Of a stretch of 54,453 nt of DNA, positions 29,001-37,771 are shown piece by piece (positions within the stretch are counted from its first letter, which is position 1; each line of letters begins with the position of its first letter). The translations under genes and the position numbers were made by a program. This DNA is from Bacteroidia bacterium (GTDB lineage Bacteria > Bacteroidota > Bacteroidia > Bacteroidales > Paludibacteraceae). The notes beneath the pieces are model-generated. The model did not search any database. It saw only the letters and a program-made list of their open reading frames with translations, and had not been told where the DNA came from. The stretch lies in the NCBI GenBank assembly GCA_009929445.1, contig SAAL01000009.1, forward strand, positions 1 to 54,453, read 5' to 3'.

Positions 29001-29008
29001 TATATTTG
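29001..29008 (+). promoter_or_regulatory. Putative -7 promoter element for the kinase/cell-wall locus
   Basis: TATATTTG matches TAnnTTTG 43 bp before the ATG at 29051 and follows the nanA terminator, so it probably starts the transcript of the kinase-FHA-PP2C-SEDS/PBP genes. Confidence 0.5.
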
Positions 29009-29050
29009 TAGCTGGTTTTCAAAATTCTGATTACCGGCATCAGCACGATT

Positions 29051-31300
29051 ATGACACAGGGTGAATTTTTCGAAAGATACAAATACGATGTAAAAAATGA
29101 CAAAATTGGCATCGGGACTTACGGATCCGTTTATAAAGCGTATGATACGGTTGAAAACAGGTACGTAGCCCTGAAAATATCTGAAGTAAAATCGACAGAG
29201 GACACGGAAGCAGACACCGAAGTTGAAACAGGCCTGACCGGTGACCTGCCCGAACACGTCAACGTGCTGAAATACGAAAGTGTAAGCACCTTCCGGCAGT
29301 CTACCGGGACCTTTGATTTTGCCGTGATGCCGTTCTTATCCTCCGGAAATCTGACAGAAATACTCCATCAAAATCTTCAGGACCAAAAAAGCAGGGAATC
29401 AATTGCGCTCCAGCTCCTTGACGGATTGGAATTTATTCACAATCAGGGCGTTATTCACCGTAATCTGAAACCGGCCAACATCCTGATGGAAGTAAATACC
29501 ACGACCGAAGGCACGGTATTCATTCCGAAAATATCCGATTCGGGATTATCAAAAACATCCGCCACCGGCTATAAACATCGATTTACAAGCCATTCTGACA
29601 CCGAAACAATACAATATCGCAGCCCCGAGCAACTGAAAGGGGAACCGGTCCGTTTCAATACCGATTTATGGTCGTGGGCCGTAATCAGCTATAAGCTACT
29701 CACAGGCAATGAGTTATTCACTGTGGATACGGCATCGGGCGAACTGCAGGTCATCCTGAAAATCCTCGAAGAAGATGTAACCCCCAAACTCTCCGGGCTA
29801 CCCGAAAACTGGCGCATTGCGCTTCAGGATGCATTGATAAAAGATCCTTCCGAAAGAATAAAATCGGCTTCCGGACTGAGAAATATATTAACCGGAGATT
29901 TTCAGGAACAAATCATTCCAATGGATTTTGAAAACGAAGCTCAGGAATACGAAGAAGTTGTACCCGAAGAGTATGAAGAGGTTATACCCGAAGAGTTCGA
30001 AGTGGCCATAGAAGATGAGCCCACTGCAATACCACCCCAACAGAAAACCGCGCAAAGCGCTTCCACAGCCAGCAAAAAACCTGCTGTAACCACCGTAAAA
30101 AAAGCCCGAAGCAGAAAATGGTTGTATATTTTTCCGGCTTTACTGATTTTTGGCGTTTTCTATTATATCCTGTCCGGGAGCAATGTGTTTGGCCATACGC
30201 TGAGTGAGAAAAAAGCAGAATCAATCCTTACAAATATGATGGAATACCGCTCAAACGAGCAATACGAGCGTACATCGGAAGTTTTTGCCGAAAAAGCGGA
30301 CAAGTATTTCAGCGAAAATGACGTAAGCCGCAGCAATATAATAGCTGATATGGAAAAATTTGCAGAAAGCTGGTCGTTTGAGAACACAAGAATCGTCGAT
30401 TTCGGGCGCACAGTCGAAAATATGTTTCATTTCATCATGACATATGACCTGCGTGATAAGAAAACGCTTCAGATTACCTCCTACAAAGTGAGCGGCGAAG
30501 TAGGTTTCATCCTGGAAAACGAACAATACAAAATCAATTACATCATCAACCGCGGCGTTGTCAACAGTCGGAATGAATTCAGCTACGGAAACGTCATTTC
30601 ACGAAAAGAGCAGGATTTCAGCGATTATATGCTCACATACAATGCTTCGGTTTTGTATTTGCCGGACGTAAAAGATCATTTTCTGCTCAGTTACATTTAC
30701 AACGGAGTATTCACCCAAAATCCGGCCGGTTTCAGCAGAGAACAGCTTCAGAAGGCCATCCAGGACGATTATATCGACTTTATCAACTTTTCGGAAAACG
30801 AAAAAAGAAATGACCTGTTTGATTCTCTGACCAATTTCAGCAAGCAGATAGAAATGAGCACAGCATTCGTTGATGCCGATTTTCTGTGTGTGCAGGTTGT
30901 GCAAAACATCATAAAAGGGATGAGCGGTTCCGGTTTTTCGCTTTCGTACCGGTGTGTGGATTACGCAGATGGCAGAATTCTTGCTCTGAATGATGTCTTG
31001 AATACGAATGCAGTTCCCTGGTCAGATCTGATCAGGAAAAGTATGGAGCGCGAAGCCGTCACAGCAGGCAACAAAACCATATCTGCAGCCGATATTTCCT
31101 CGTTGCCCGAGGCACCCGGGAATTTCTATTTCGACACCAAAAAAATGTTTTTTGTATATGGCGCCGATCAGATTCCTGAAGCAGTTCATTTCGGACCTGT
31201 TACAGTTTCGGTGCCGTTGAAAGACCTGGAGAAATACCTGACAACCCAATTCAAAACAAAAATACTGAATAGCAGGAAAGTGAATGTAAAGAGAATATAA
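29051..31300 (+). CDS. Transmembrane Ser/Thr kinase homologue lacking the HRD aspartate (probable pseudokinase)
   Basis: 749 residues. Kinase fold at about 1-285: glycine loop GIGTYGSVYKA, ATP Lys in VALKIS, DSG in place of DFG (Asp163) and SPEQL. The catalytic loop reads HRNLKPAN, so the proton-accepting Asp is Asn138. Phosphotransfer is therefore expected to be weak or absent. An acidic linker with PEEYEEVIPEEFEV-type repeats (about 297-317) leads to one membrane helix (about 357-376). The outside part has an NTF2-like segment (about 385-470) and a C-terminal region resembling DUF3298 (about 590-740), the family whose RsiV member binds lysozyme. First gene of the cell-wall control locus. 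The role as a sensor or scaffold is inference. Confidence 0.85.
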   Translation: MTQGEFFERYKYDVKNDKIGIGTYGSVYKAYDTVENRYVALKISEVKSTEDTEADTEVETGLTGDLPEHVNVLKYESVSTFRQSTGTFDFAVMPFLSSGNLTEILHQNLQDQKSRESIALQLLDGLEFIHNQGVIHRNLKPANILMEVNTTTEGTVFIPKISDSGLSKTSATGYKHRFTSHSDTETIQYRSPEQLKGEPVRFNTDLWSWAVISYKLLTGNELFTVDTASGELQVILKILEEDVTPKLSGLPENWRIALQDALIKDPSERIKSASGLRNILTGDFQEQIIPMDFENEAQEYEEVVPEEYEEVIPEEFEVAIEDEPTAIPPQQKTAQSASTASKKPAVTTVKKARSRKWLYIFPALLIFGVFYYILSGSNVFGHTLSEKKAESILTNMMEYRSNEQYERTSEVFAEKADKYFSENDVSRSNIIADMEKFAESWSFENTRIVDFGRTVENMFHFIMTYDLRDKKTLQITSYKVSGEVGFILENEQYKINYIINRGVVNSRNEFSYGNVISRKEQDFSDYMLTYNASVLYLPDVKDHFLLSYIYNGVFTQNPAGFSREQLQKAIQDDYIDFINFSENEKRNDLFDSLTNFSKQIEMSTAFVDADFLCVQVVQNIIKGMSGSGFSLSYRCVDYADGRILALNDVLNTNAVPWSDLIRKSMEREAVTAGNKTISAADISSLPEAPGNFYFDTKKMFFVYGADQIPEAVHFGPVTVSVPLKDLEKYLTTQFKTKILNSRKVNVKRI

Positions 31301-31374
31301 ATCGGTATAACAATGACTTAATCTTACTTAATTTCCGTTATGGCAGTTGAGTAAAGCAAATAAAACAGGAAGAT

Positions 31375-32370
31375 ATGTTAATAGACAAAATTAAAAACCT
31401 TTTTTTCGGCAAAAACAACGACAGCGACTGGAACACCATTTCCAATCAGCAGATTGTGGAAAAGATTGAAAAAGTATTCACCGAAATACTCAAACGCGAC
31501 AGCGTGTATGACAGGATGATATTCGATACCGACTTTCTGATACTCGTCCCACCGGCTACTTATGAGCGTGTATCCCTGCAGGCACCCGCACTGGCAAAAC
31601 CCATCATCAGTAAGTTTTACGAAGTAATCCGCAAACAGACAACCAAATACAAGGATTACACACCGCTTGCCAATTACTGGAATCTGCAGTTCGCGCAGAA
31701 AGAATTCGGCGTGAATGTACCTAAGAATGAGCAAATTATCATCATAAGCAAAGTCACGGCCGAGCGCGACTGGAGCGAAACACTGAAATCGGAAGGAGCT
31801 GCCGAAAAAATATCCATCAACGGAAAACATTCCAAATATACCAACTGGGACATCAACGATGAAATTTTGCAAAAAATTGATATCCTCGAACGGGGAAAAG
31901 TGAGGGTGAGATTCAACAAAAACCTGATGTTCGAAGATGAAAAACCACGGCCGGAAAAAGCAACGGCCGGAAATATTGTCGCACCCACTCCGGTGGCAGC
32001 TTCCAAATCTTCAACTGTAAATACACCTCAGGAAGGTCTGGCGCAAATCAAATTTCGCGAGCACGACAAAAACATGAATTACATCATGCGCGAAAACCTG
32101 ATTTCCATCGGAAAAGCATCAGGCAATGAAAAATCATCATTGAAAAAGCTCGTCATTCACAACAACGAAAGCGGTTTTGAGGAAAATCACCTGCAGATTC
32201 GCTTCGATCCCGCAACGCGGATATTCTACATCGCAGTGTTTGCTCATACGCGGGTAAACGAACAAAGCTTAAAGATAAGCCCCATAACCAGTCCGGTGTG
32301 GCATACGCTTACGCAAAATGCCTCCATTCTATGCGGATTTTATGCTATCAAATTTCAGGCCCTCAAGTAG
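31375..32370 (+). CDS. FhaA-like protein: N-terminal FhaA_N-type domain plus degenerate FHA domain
   Basis: 331 residues, cytoplasmic, no signal peptide. The N-terminal region (about 15-120) has IFDTDFLILVPPATYERV followed by a helix and a strand, which resembles the FhaA_N (DUF3662) domain of actinobacterial FhaA; this is my reading, not a search result. A charged linker (about 180-225) precedes a C-terminal FHA-like beta fold (about 235-331: LISIGKASG, HLQIRFDP, ARVNE-type loop) without the canonical SxxH. In actinobacteria FhaA is a phosphothreonine-binding partner of PknB and the lipid II machinery. Here it sits 74 bp after the kinase homologue and before the phosphatase. Confidence 0.6.
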   Translation: MLIDKIKNLFFGKNNDSDWNTISNQQIVEKIEKVFTEILKRDSVYDRMIFDTDFLILVPPATYERVSLQAPALAKPIISKFYEVIRKQTTKYKDYTPLANYWNLQFAQKEFGVNVPKNEQIIIISKVTAERDWSETLKSEGAAEKISINGKHSKYTNWDINDEILQKIDILERGKVRVRFNKNLMFEDEKPRPEKATAGNIVAPTPVAASKSSTVNTPQEGLAQIKFREHDKNMNYIMRENLISIGKASGNEKSSLKKLVIHNNESGFEENHLQIRFDPATRIFYIAVFAHTRVNEQSLKISPITSPVWHTLTQNASILCGFYAIKFQALK

Positions 32371-32473
32371 AAAAATGACATCAAGACCGGAAAACTGATA
32401 GAAATGATAATGATAGTAACATATTGATACGGTGAAATGGTGACTTTGTGATATTAAACGATTATTATAAATT

Positions 32474-33556
32474 ATGACACCCGAACTTAAATACGCTGTC
32501 CGCACCGACATGGGCCGGATCCGGAAAAACAACGAAGATAATTTTATCGAATACATTTCGCCCGACAGAAGCTGGATGGTGCTGGGTGCTATCGACGGAG
32601 TGGGCGGATACGAAGGTGGTGAAATTGCTGCACAGCTATGCAAAGACTATGTGGAAAGTAACATTGCCAGGTTGGACAAGCAGATTCTTGAAAATCCGCA
32701 AGCCTACCTGAAAGAAATTCTCACCGGAGCCAACAATGCCATCTGGACCGAACGATTACAAAAAACTGCGCTGAGCAAAATGAGCTGTGTGGCCTCGTTT
32801 GCACTGATGGACGTACGCAGTCAGCTGCTTTACTTTGCCCATGTGGGCGATACACGGGGTTATTTGTTTCGAAACGGCGAACTGATCAAGTTTACACACG
32901 ACCATTCCGTAGTAGGTTATCTGGAAGATTCAGGCTCCATACTCGAACAGGATGCCCTTAATCACCCCCGACGGAATGAAATTCTGAAAATGCTGGGCGA
33001 GAAACTGCTGGATGTGAAAGATGCGGAATTTATCGAAACCGGCTCACACAGCTTTTATGCGGGCGATATCGTGCTTTTTTGCAGTGACGGTCTCACCGAT
33101 CTGGTAAACAGAGCTTCCATATCCGAAACACTGGGCAAGACCATTACGCTGGACGAAAAAGTGAGGGAACTGATAGCCAAAGCAAACAACCTGGGAGGCA
33201 AAGACAACATTACAGCTGCCATTGCAGGTTATCCTGCCTCCGAGCAAACAGCCGGCAACGAACCGGAAGAAAATGTGATGATCACTTCATCGAAAAATAA
33301 TATTAATTCACGAAAAAAATCATTTAAAAAATTCCTTTTTTATTTCGGAATCTTCCTGATGGGTGTACTCACCATGTTTTTGCTGGACAGGTTTGTCTTT
33401 CAAAAGGAAACTCCGGCAAAACCTCAGTTTGATACCGACATCAGCATCGATTCGCTGCGCACCAACCCGGTTACGCCCGACAGCCTTGCTGCCGACTCAC
33501 TACTAAACGACTCCATTGCAAACGACTCCATAATACCCCTGAACCATGAAAGGTAG
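32474..33556 (+). CDS. PP2C-family Ser/Thr phosphatase with membrane anchor (PstP-like)
   Basis: 360 residues. The PP2C catalytic domain (about 5-260) keeps the metal-binding acidic residues: RKNNEDNF, Asp41 in AIDGVGG, CSDGLTD and GGKDNIT. A membrane helix (about 287-308) is followed by an outside tail rich in Ser and Asp (SLAADSLLNDSIANDS). The layout matches PstP of actinobacteria. It should dephosphorylate Ser/Thr on the FHA proteins, the kinase or the SEDS/PBP protein. The stop codon lies 11 bases inside the next gene (33546-33556), so the phosphatase and the wall synthase are probably translationally coupled. Confidence 0.92.
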   Translation: MTPELKYAVRTDMGRIRKNNEDNFIEYISPDRSWMVLGAIDGVGGYEGGEIAAQLCKDYVESNIARLDKQILENPQAYLKEILTGANNAIWTERLQKTALSKMSCVASFALMDVRSQLLYFAHVGDTRGYLFRNGELIKFTHDHSVVGYLEDSGSILEQDALNHPRRNEILKMLGEKLLDVKDAEFIETGSHSFYAGDIVLFCSDGLTDLVNRASISETLGKTITLDEKVRELIAKANNLGGKDNITAAIAGYPASEQTAGNEPEENVMITSSKNNINSRKKSFKKFLFYFGIFLMGVLTMFLLDRFVFQKETPAKPQFDTDISIDSLRTNPVTPDSLAADSLLNDSIANDSIIPLNHER

Positions 33557-36500
33557 AATCCACGAATTTATATTTCTGGCAGCGGTAAGCAGCGTAGTTG
33601 CATTCATGGCTGTGGCTTATTATTTCAACATTAAACCGGAATTACAGGAGACTGAAGCGGCGTATTCTGCCGGAAAAATCATCAATTTAGACGGCAATTT
33701 AAAGGCCGAAAAACTGAAAGAACTGCTCTCGAAAGGCGATTATTTTGCCGATACGCAGTATGAAAATTTTGTAGCATGGCAGCTGAAAGACAAAGTGAAT
33801 GCAGCAGGTGGCAGGTTGAGCAACCTGGGTGAACTCAATAAATCGGCATTCAGGGTAAAAGCTGCCGACATGAACACTTCCGGCGGCGAACTGGGTAAAT
33901 CAAGATACCTCTTTTCTGCCACAGAACTGGGAATTGACGAACTGCCTGCGGATGAAAAAATCAGCTCCCTGACTGCAAAAACTCAGGTAAGCGAACAAAA
34001 ATCAGGGATAAAAATTTCCGGGAAAGTAAAAACCGGGGATAAAAAGCCTGCTTCAAACGTGGTGGTACGACTCACCGAAGAACTGCCTCAAACAGTAAAA
34101 GACAGCATTACAGACAGTTACATCAAAAATGCCCGGATAGACGAACTGATTGATATCGACCTGGAGAAAGTGGTGAAACTCCAGAGCTTCTACGCCAAAA
34201 CCGATGCGAAAGGCAAATTTGCATTTACCAACCTCACAAAGGGTAAAAACTACTCGGTAATTCCGCTTCGGGAAGGAAAAGAATACGGCGTGCTCAAAGG
34301 AATAGCCCAAATAAGTCATTCCGGCAGATTTAATTTTACCGAAAAAGAACACCGGCTCACACTTTTTGACCAAAACAGTTATTCACGAATTAAAAAAGAC
34401 AAAATCCTGACTGTTCGCACACCCGAAATATTCAAAAGTACCTACCTGAAATCAATCATTTTCTTTCTGCTGGGTTTCTGGTTGTTCTTTTTATCGCTTA
34501 TTTTCAGAGGAAATCGTACTGATCCGTATATTCTGCCTGTGCTGATGCTGCTGAGCGGTGTGGGAATGATTGTACTTTATTCCATTCAGGATCCGCTGCG
34601 CGATCTGGATTACGGTTCGTCCATTGGGATGGTGGTTTTCGTCACGATGGCTGTTTTCAGTGTTATCAATCTGGTTGTAAAGGAAAAATGGATCCTTCAG
34701 GCTTCGAGGTTCAGCCTGAGCAAAGAGCTGAAATCCAGAAATTTACTCCCCGAAATTATTGCCGGAAAAATCAATCCGAACAAACAATCGCGCGGCTATA
34801 TGTGGCTCATATTATCCATCGGACTCATTTTACTGCTGTGGATTTTCGGCACAGGACCCGAAGGAAGCGGTGTGAAGGTGAATTTATTCGGCTTTCAGAT
34901 CAGCGAACTGGCTAAATTTCTGATGATAATTTTCTTTGCCAAATATTTCGCTGCCAATCACGATTACTTCCGCGAAATACCGAACAACACGTATCTTTTC
35001 CGCAATTATTTCAGCAAGATGCTGGTCATGTTCCTGGTACTTATCGCATTTTATCTCGTCGGAATAGGCGATCAGGGACCGGCTGTGGTGCTTTGCGTTA
35101 CCTTTCTGATTTTCTATTCGTTTTCCAAAAACGAATTTTTCAAAATGGTAATTGCAGCGCTCATCTATGCACTCACGTTGTTTGCCCTGGCCAAACTGAC
35201 TGATAACAATACGCTCATTATCAGCATTTTTGCTTTTACGATACTCGTCGGTATCAGCGTATATGTCTATCGGGTCAGGAAAAACGAGAGTATGGCTTTC
35301 GCCGTTTTGCTTATTTCGTCGTTTATCATTCTGTCGCTTTTCCCGTTTGATTTCTCTGAGCGGCTTGCCGACCGCAACAGTATGTTCGCCAACATTTGGG
35401 ACAATCACCTGCATGGCGGCGACCAGGTGGCTCAGGGAGTCTGGGCAATCAGTTCCGGAGGGTATTTCGGGCAGGGTCTGGGTAATGGTTACTCCAACGT
35501 AATGCCCGCCTACCACACCGACATGATTTTCGAAAGCATCGGTGAAGAACTTGGAATACTGGCTCTGGCAGCTATTCTGGTGCTTTACGGAATTTTGTTC
35601 TACCGCTCCATGCTCGCAGCACGCCGCACCGGAAAGCTCTTCTTTTTCTACCTGATTAACGGGATTGCTCTCGTTACACTTGTACAGCTTGCCGTCATTG
35701 TGGGAGGATCACTGGGTCTGATGCCGCTTACAGGCATTTCAGTACCATTTTTGAGTAAAGGTAATGTAGGTTTGGCCATCAATCTGGGAGCATTTCTGAC
35801 GGTAATCATGCTATCGCAAATCAAGGGAGAAAAGCACGAAACCAAATTTATCCGGGAGAATTTTGATAATGTAAATGCCTATACATTACTTTCTTTTATC
35901 GGCATAATCCTGATATTTGCCGGAACGCTCGTATATTACACTCTTCAGTCCGATAAGAACATGGTGAAACCCGTAAAAACACTTTCGAAGCAAAGTGAAT
36001 GGATCTACAGCTACAACCCGCGTATCGGCATTTTTGCCGACCAGCTCAAATCGGGAAATATCTACGACCGCAACGGGCTGCTGCTTGCTACCGACAGCCG
36101 CGATGAATTTATCCGGTCAGCAGCGGCTTCCGAACAGGCTTTTGCCGGCATGAATTTATTCAACAATCAGCGAAATAAAAATTACAAACGATTTTATCCC
36201 TTCAGCGATGACCTGATATACTGGCTTGGCAACCGCAACAACAACAGTGTGGCGAACGAAAACACAGGCTATGTGGCAGAATTCAGGTTGCTATCCAGGT
36301 TGCGTGGTTTTGAAACCAGACCATCCAATGTAATCAAAGCCACATCGCACGTTTATCGGGAGTTTCCTTATCTTCCCGAAGAAACAAAGGAAACAAATCT
36401 GATTAAATATGATTACAGCTATTTCATACCATTTATTAAAGCAGGAAAAAACAGCAAACTGATAAGCAAACACAACGAACGCACCGACCTGGATGTGAAA

Positions 36501-37664
36501 CTGACACTGGATGCCAAATTGAATCAAACTATCAACAGTGTGATCAGGGCCGAAGAATACAGCAAATACAAAGTTTCGGTAGTGGCTGTCAAAACAGCTA
36601 CGGGCGATGTGCTGGCTTCGGCTCAGAATCCGGCTCCCAAACTGAGCGATATCCGGAAAATTTCGCGCATCAATCCAAAGTACTACCACAAACTTTTCAG
36701 TGCAAGTTTCGGATACAATGCTTTTGTCACCGACAGGGATTTTGGTATGTATTTCAGATCGGTTCCGGGCTCTTCGGTCAAATTTATCGATGCACTGGCA
36801 TACCTACGCCGCAAGGGAACCGAAGGCGCCCGCAAAACCTATTTCATCAGCGAGGCGGAACGCATCAGGCAGACCGGTTACGAAAGCGATCCAAGCGGCA
36901 ATGTGGATATGCACACCGCCATAGTTCGCTCCAGCAACAACTATTTCATCACCCTGATGAACGACCAGACGCTTCATCCCGAACTTTTTCATCTTTATAA
37001 TACAGTAGGAATCAACATTGCTAATATCGGCGGATTTTATACCCGAAAACCTGAAAATTACAATAACATCTATTTCGAAGAACTTTGGTACAAGCGCATT
37101 GCTCCCGGAAAAGAATTATTCAACAGCCCTAAACTGAAAGGCACACGCGACCGGTTTATGAAGTCGGATTACTCCTGGATAGCCTGGGGGCAGGGACCTG
37201 TGGAAGCTACACCGCTTCAGATGGCGCGCTTGATGGGTTCGGTAGCCAACGGTGGAAAACTTTATGAAAATAACTTCGTACTGAAAGCACCAAACGACAC
37301 CACACCCTACGAGCTGGTAGAAGATCTGGAAAACAAGGAAGGAATTACCTCCTTACTTGCCTCGTTCCTCAAAGAACAATCGGCAAACTTATCGGCTCAA
37401 ACAGGGCTCACAATTTACGGAAAAACAGGTTCTCCCGAACGGATGGAACGTTATTTTGATAAAAAAAGGGGCAAAACCCGCATAAGGAAAGTGACCGACG
37501 GATGGTATGTATTCTATGTGAAAAATTCAAAATTTGAAGGATCACCTGTGGCTTTTGCAGTGCGTATTCAGGGCAAAGGAGGCTCGTCAAACGCGAAGGA
37601 AATTGCCGGAAAAATACTGGAAAGAATTAAACAAGGGTATTTTAATGGAGAAAAAGCTCCTTGA
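33546..37664 (+). CDS. SEDS (RodA/FtsW) glycosyltransferase fused to class B penicillin-binding transpeptidase
   Basis: 1372 residues. Helix 1 (7-26) precedes an outside region (about 27-298) with a carboxypeptidase-regulatory-like beta domain (about 155-260). The SEDS domain (about 300-775, multi-helix) has GDQGPAVVL, GGYFGQGLGNGYSN, Asp659 in HTDMIFESIGEELG (the position of the essential SEDS Asp) and a PLTGISVPFLSKG segment in place of the usual PLISYGGSS. One further helix (about 778-798) leads to a class B PBP: the pedestal-type IYDRNGLLLA (about 840), nucleophile Ser1076 in PGSSVKF, Ser1129-Asn1131 (SSN) and KTG 1293-1295. All three transpeptidase motifs are intact. Family role: polymerises and crosslinks peptidoglycan; normally two proteins. 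Neighbours are the phosphatase and FHA genes, as rodA-pbpA are in actinobacteria. Confidence 0.92.
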   Translation: MKGRIHEFIFLAAVSSVVAFMAVAYYFNIKPELQETEAAYSAGKIINLDGNLKAEKLKELLSKGDYFADTQYENFVAWQLKDKVNAAGGRLSNLGELNKSAFRVKAADMNTSGGELGKSRYLFSATELGIDELPADEKISSLTAKTQVSEQKSGIKISGKVKTGDKKPASNVVVRLTEELPQTVKDSITDSYIKNARIDELIDIDLEKVVKLQSFYAKTDAKGKFAFTNLTKGKNYSVIPLREGKEYGVLKGIAQISHSGRFNFTEKEHRLTLFDQNSYSRIKKDKILTVRTPEIFKSTYLKSIIFFLLGFWLFFLSLIFRGNRTDPYILPVLMLLSGVGMIVLYSIQDPLRDLDYGSSIGMVVFVTMAVFSVINLVVKEKWILQASRFSLSKELKSRNLLPEIIAGKINPNKQSRGYMWLILSIGLILLLWIFGTGPEGSGVKVNLFGFQISELAKFLMIIFFAKYFAANHDYFREIPNNTYLFRNYFSKMLVMFLVLIAFYLVGIGDQGPAVVLCVTFLIFYSFSKNEFFKMVIAALIYALTLFALAKLTDNNTLIISIFAFTILVGISVYVYRVRKNESMAFAVLLISSFIILSLFPFDFSERLADRNSMFANIWDNHLHGGDQVAQGVWAISSGGYFGQGLGNGYSNVMPAYHTDMIFESIGEELGILALAAILVLYGILFYRSMLAARRTGKLFFFYLINGIALVTLVQLAVIVGGSLGLMPLTGISVPFLSKGNVGLAINLGAFLTVIMLSQIKGEKHETKFIRENFDNVNAYTLLSFIGIILIFAGTLVYYTLQSDKNMVKPVKTLSKQSEWIYSYNPRIGIFADQLKSGNIYDRNGLLLATDSRDEFIRSAAASEQAFAGMNLFNNQRNKNYKRFYPFSDDLIYWLGNRNNNSVANENTGYVAEFRLLSRLRGFETRPSNVIKATSHVYREFPYLPEETKETNLIKYDYSYFIPFIKAGKNSKLISKHNERTDLDVKLTLDAKLNQTINSVIRAEEYSKYKVSVVAVKTATGDVLASAQNPAPKLSDIRKISRINPKYYHKLFSASFGYNAFVTDRDFGMYFRSVPGSSVKFIDALAYLRRKGTEGARKTYFISEAERIRQTGYESDPSGNVDMHTAIVRSSNNYFITLMNDQTLHPELFHLYNTVGINIANIGGFYTRKPENYNNIYFEELWYKRIAPGKELFNSPKLKGTRDRFMKSDYSWIAWGQGPVEATPLQMARLMGSVANGGKLYENNFVLKAPNDTTPYELVEDLENKEGITSLLASFLKEQSANLSAQTGLTIYGKTGSPERMERYFDKKRGKTRIRKVTDGWYVFYVKNSKFEGSPVAFAVRIQGKGGSSNAKEIAGKILERIKQGYFNGEKAP

Positions 37665-37771
37665 ACTCCCGGAACAGACTTTTAATTATCTGAATTTATG
37701 CCATATAAGCAAATTCATCCATAAAATATCGGGACATAAAAAGTGTAAAATACAATTTAAATCAAAATAAA

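Noticed and set aside
37645-37770. Small frame of about 41 residues overlapping the end of the SEDS-PBP gene
   Set aside because: Basic, low-information product filling an intergenic gap, with no sign of conservation that can be judged here.
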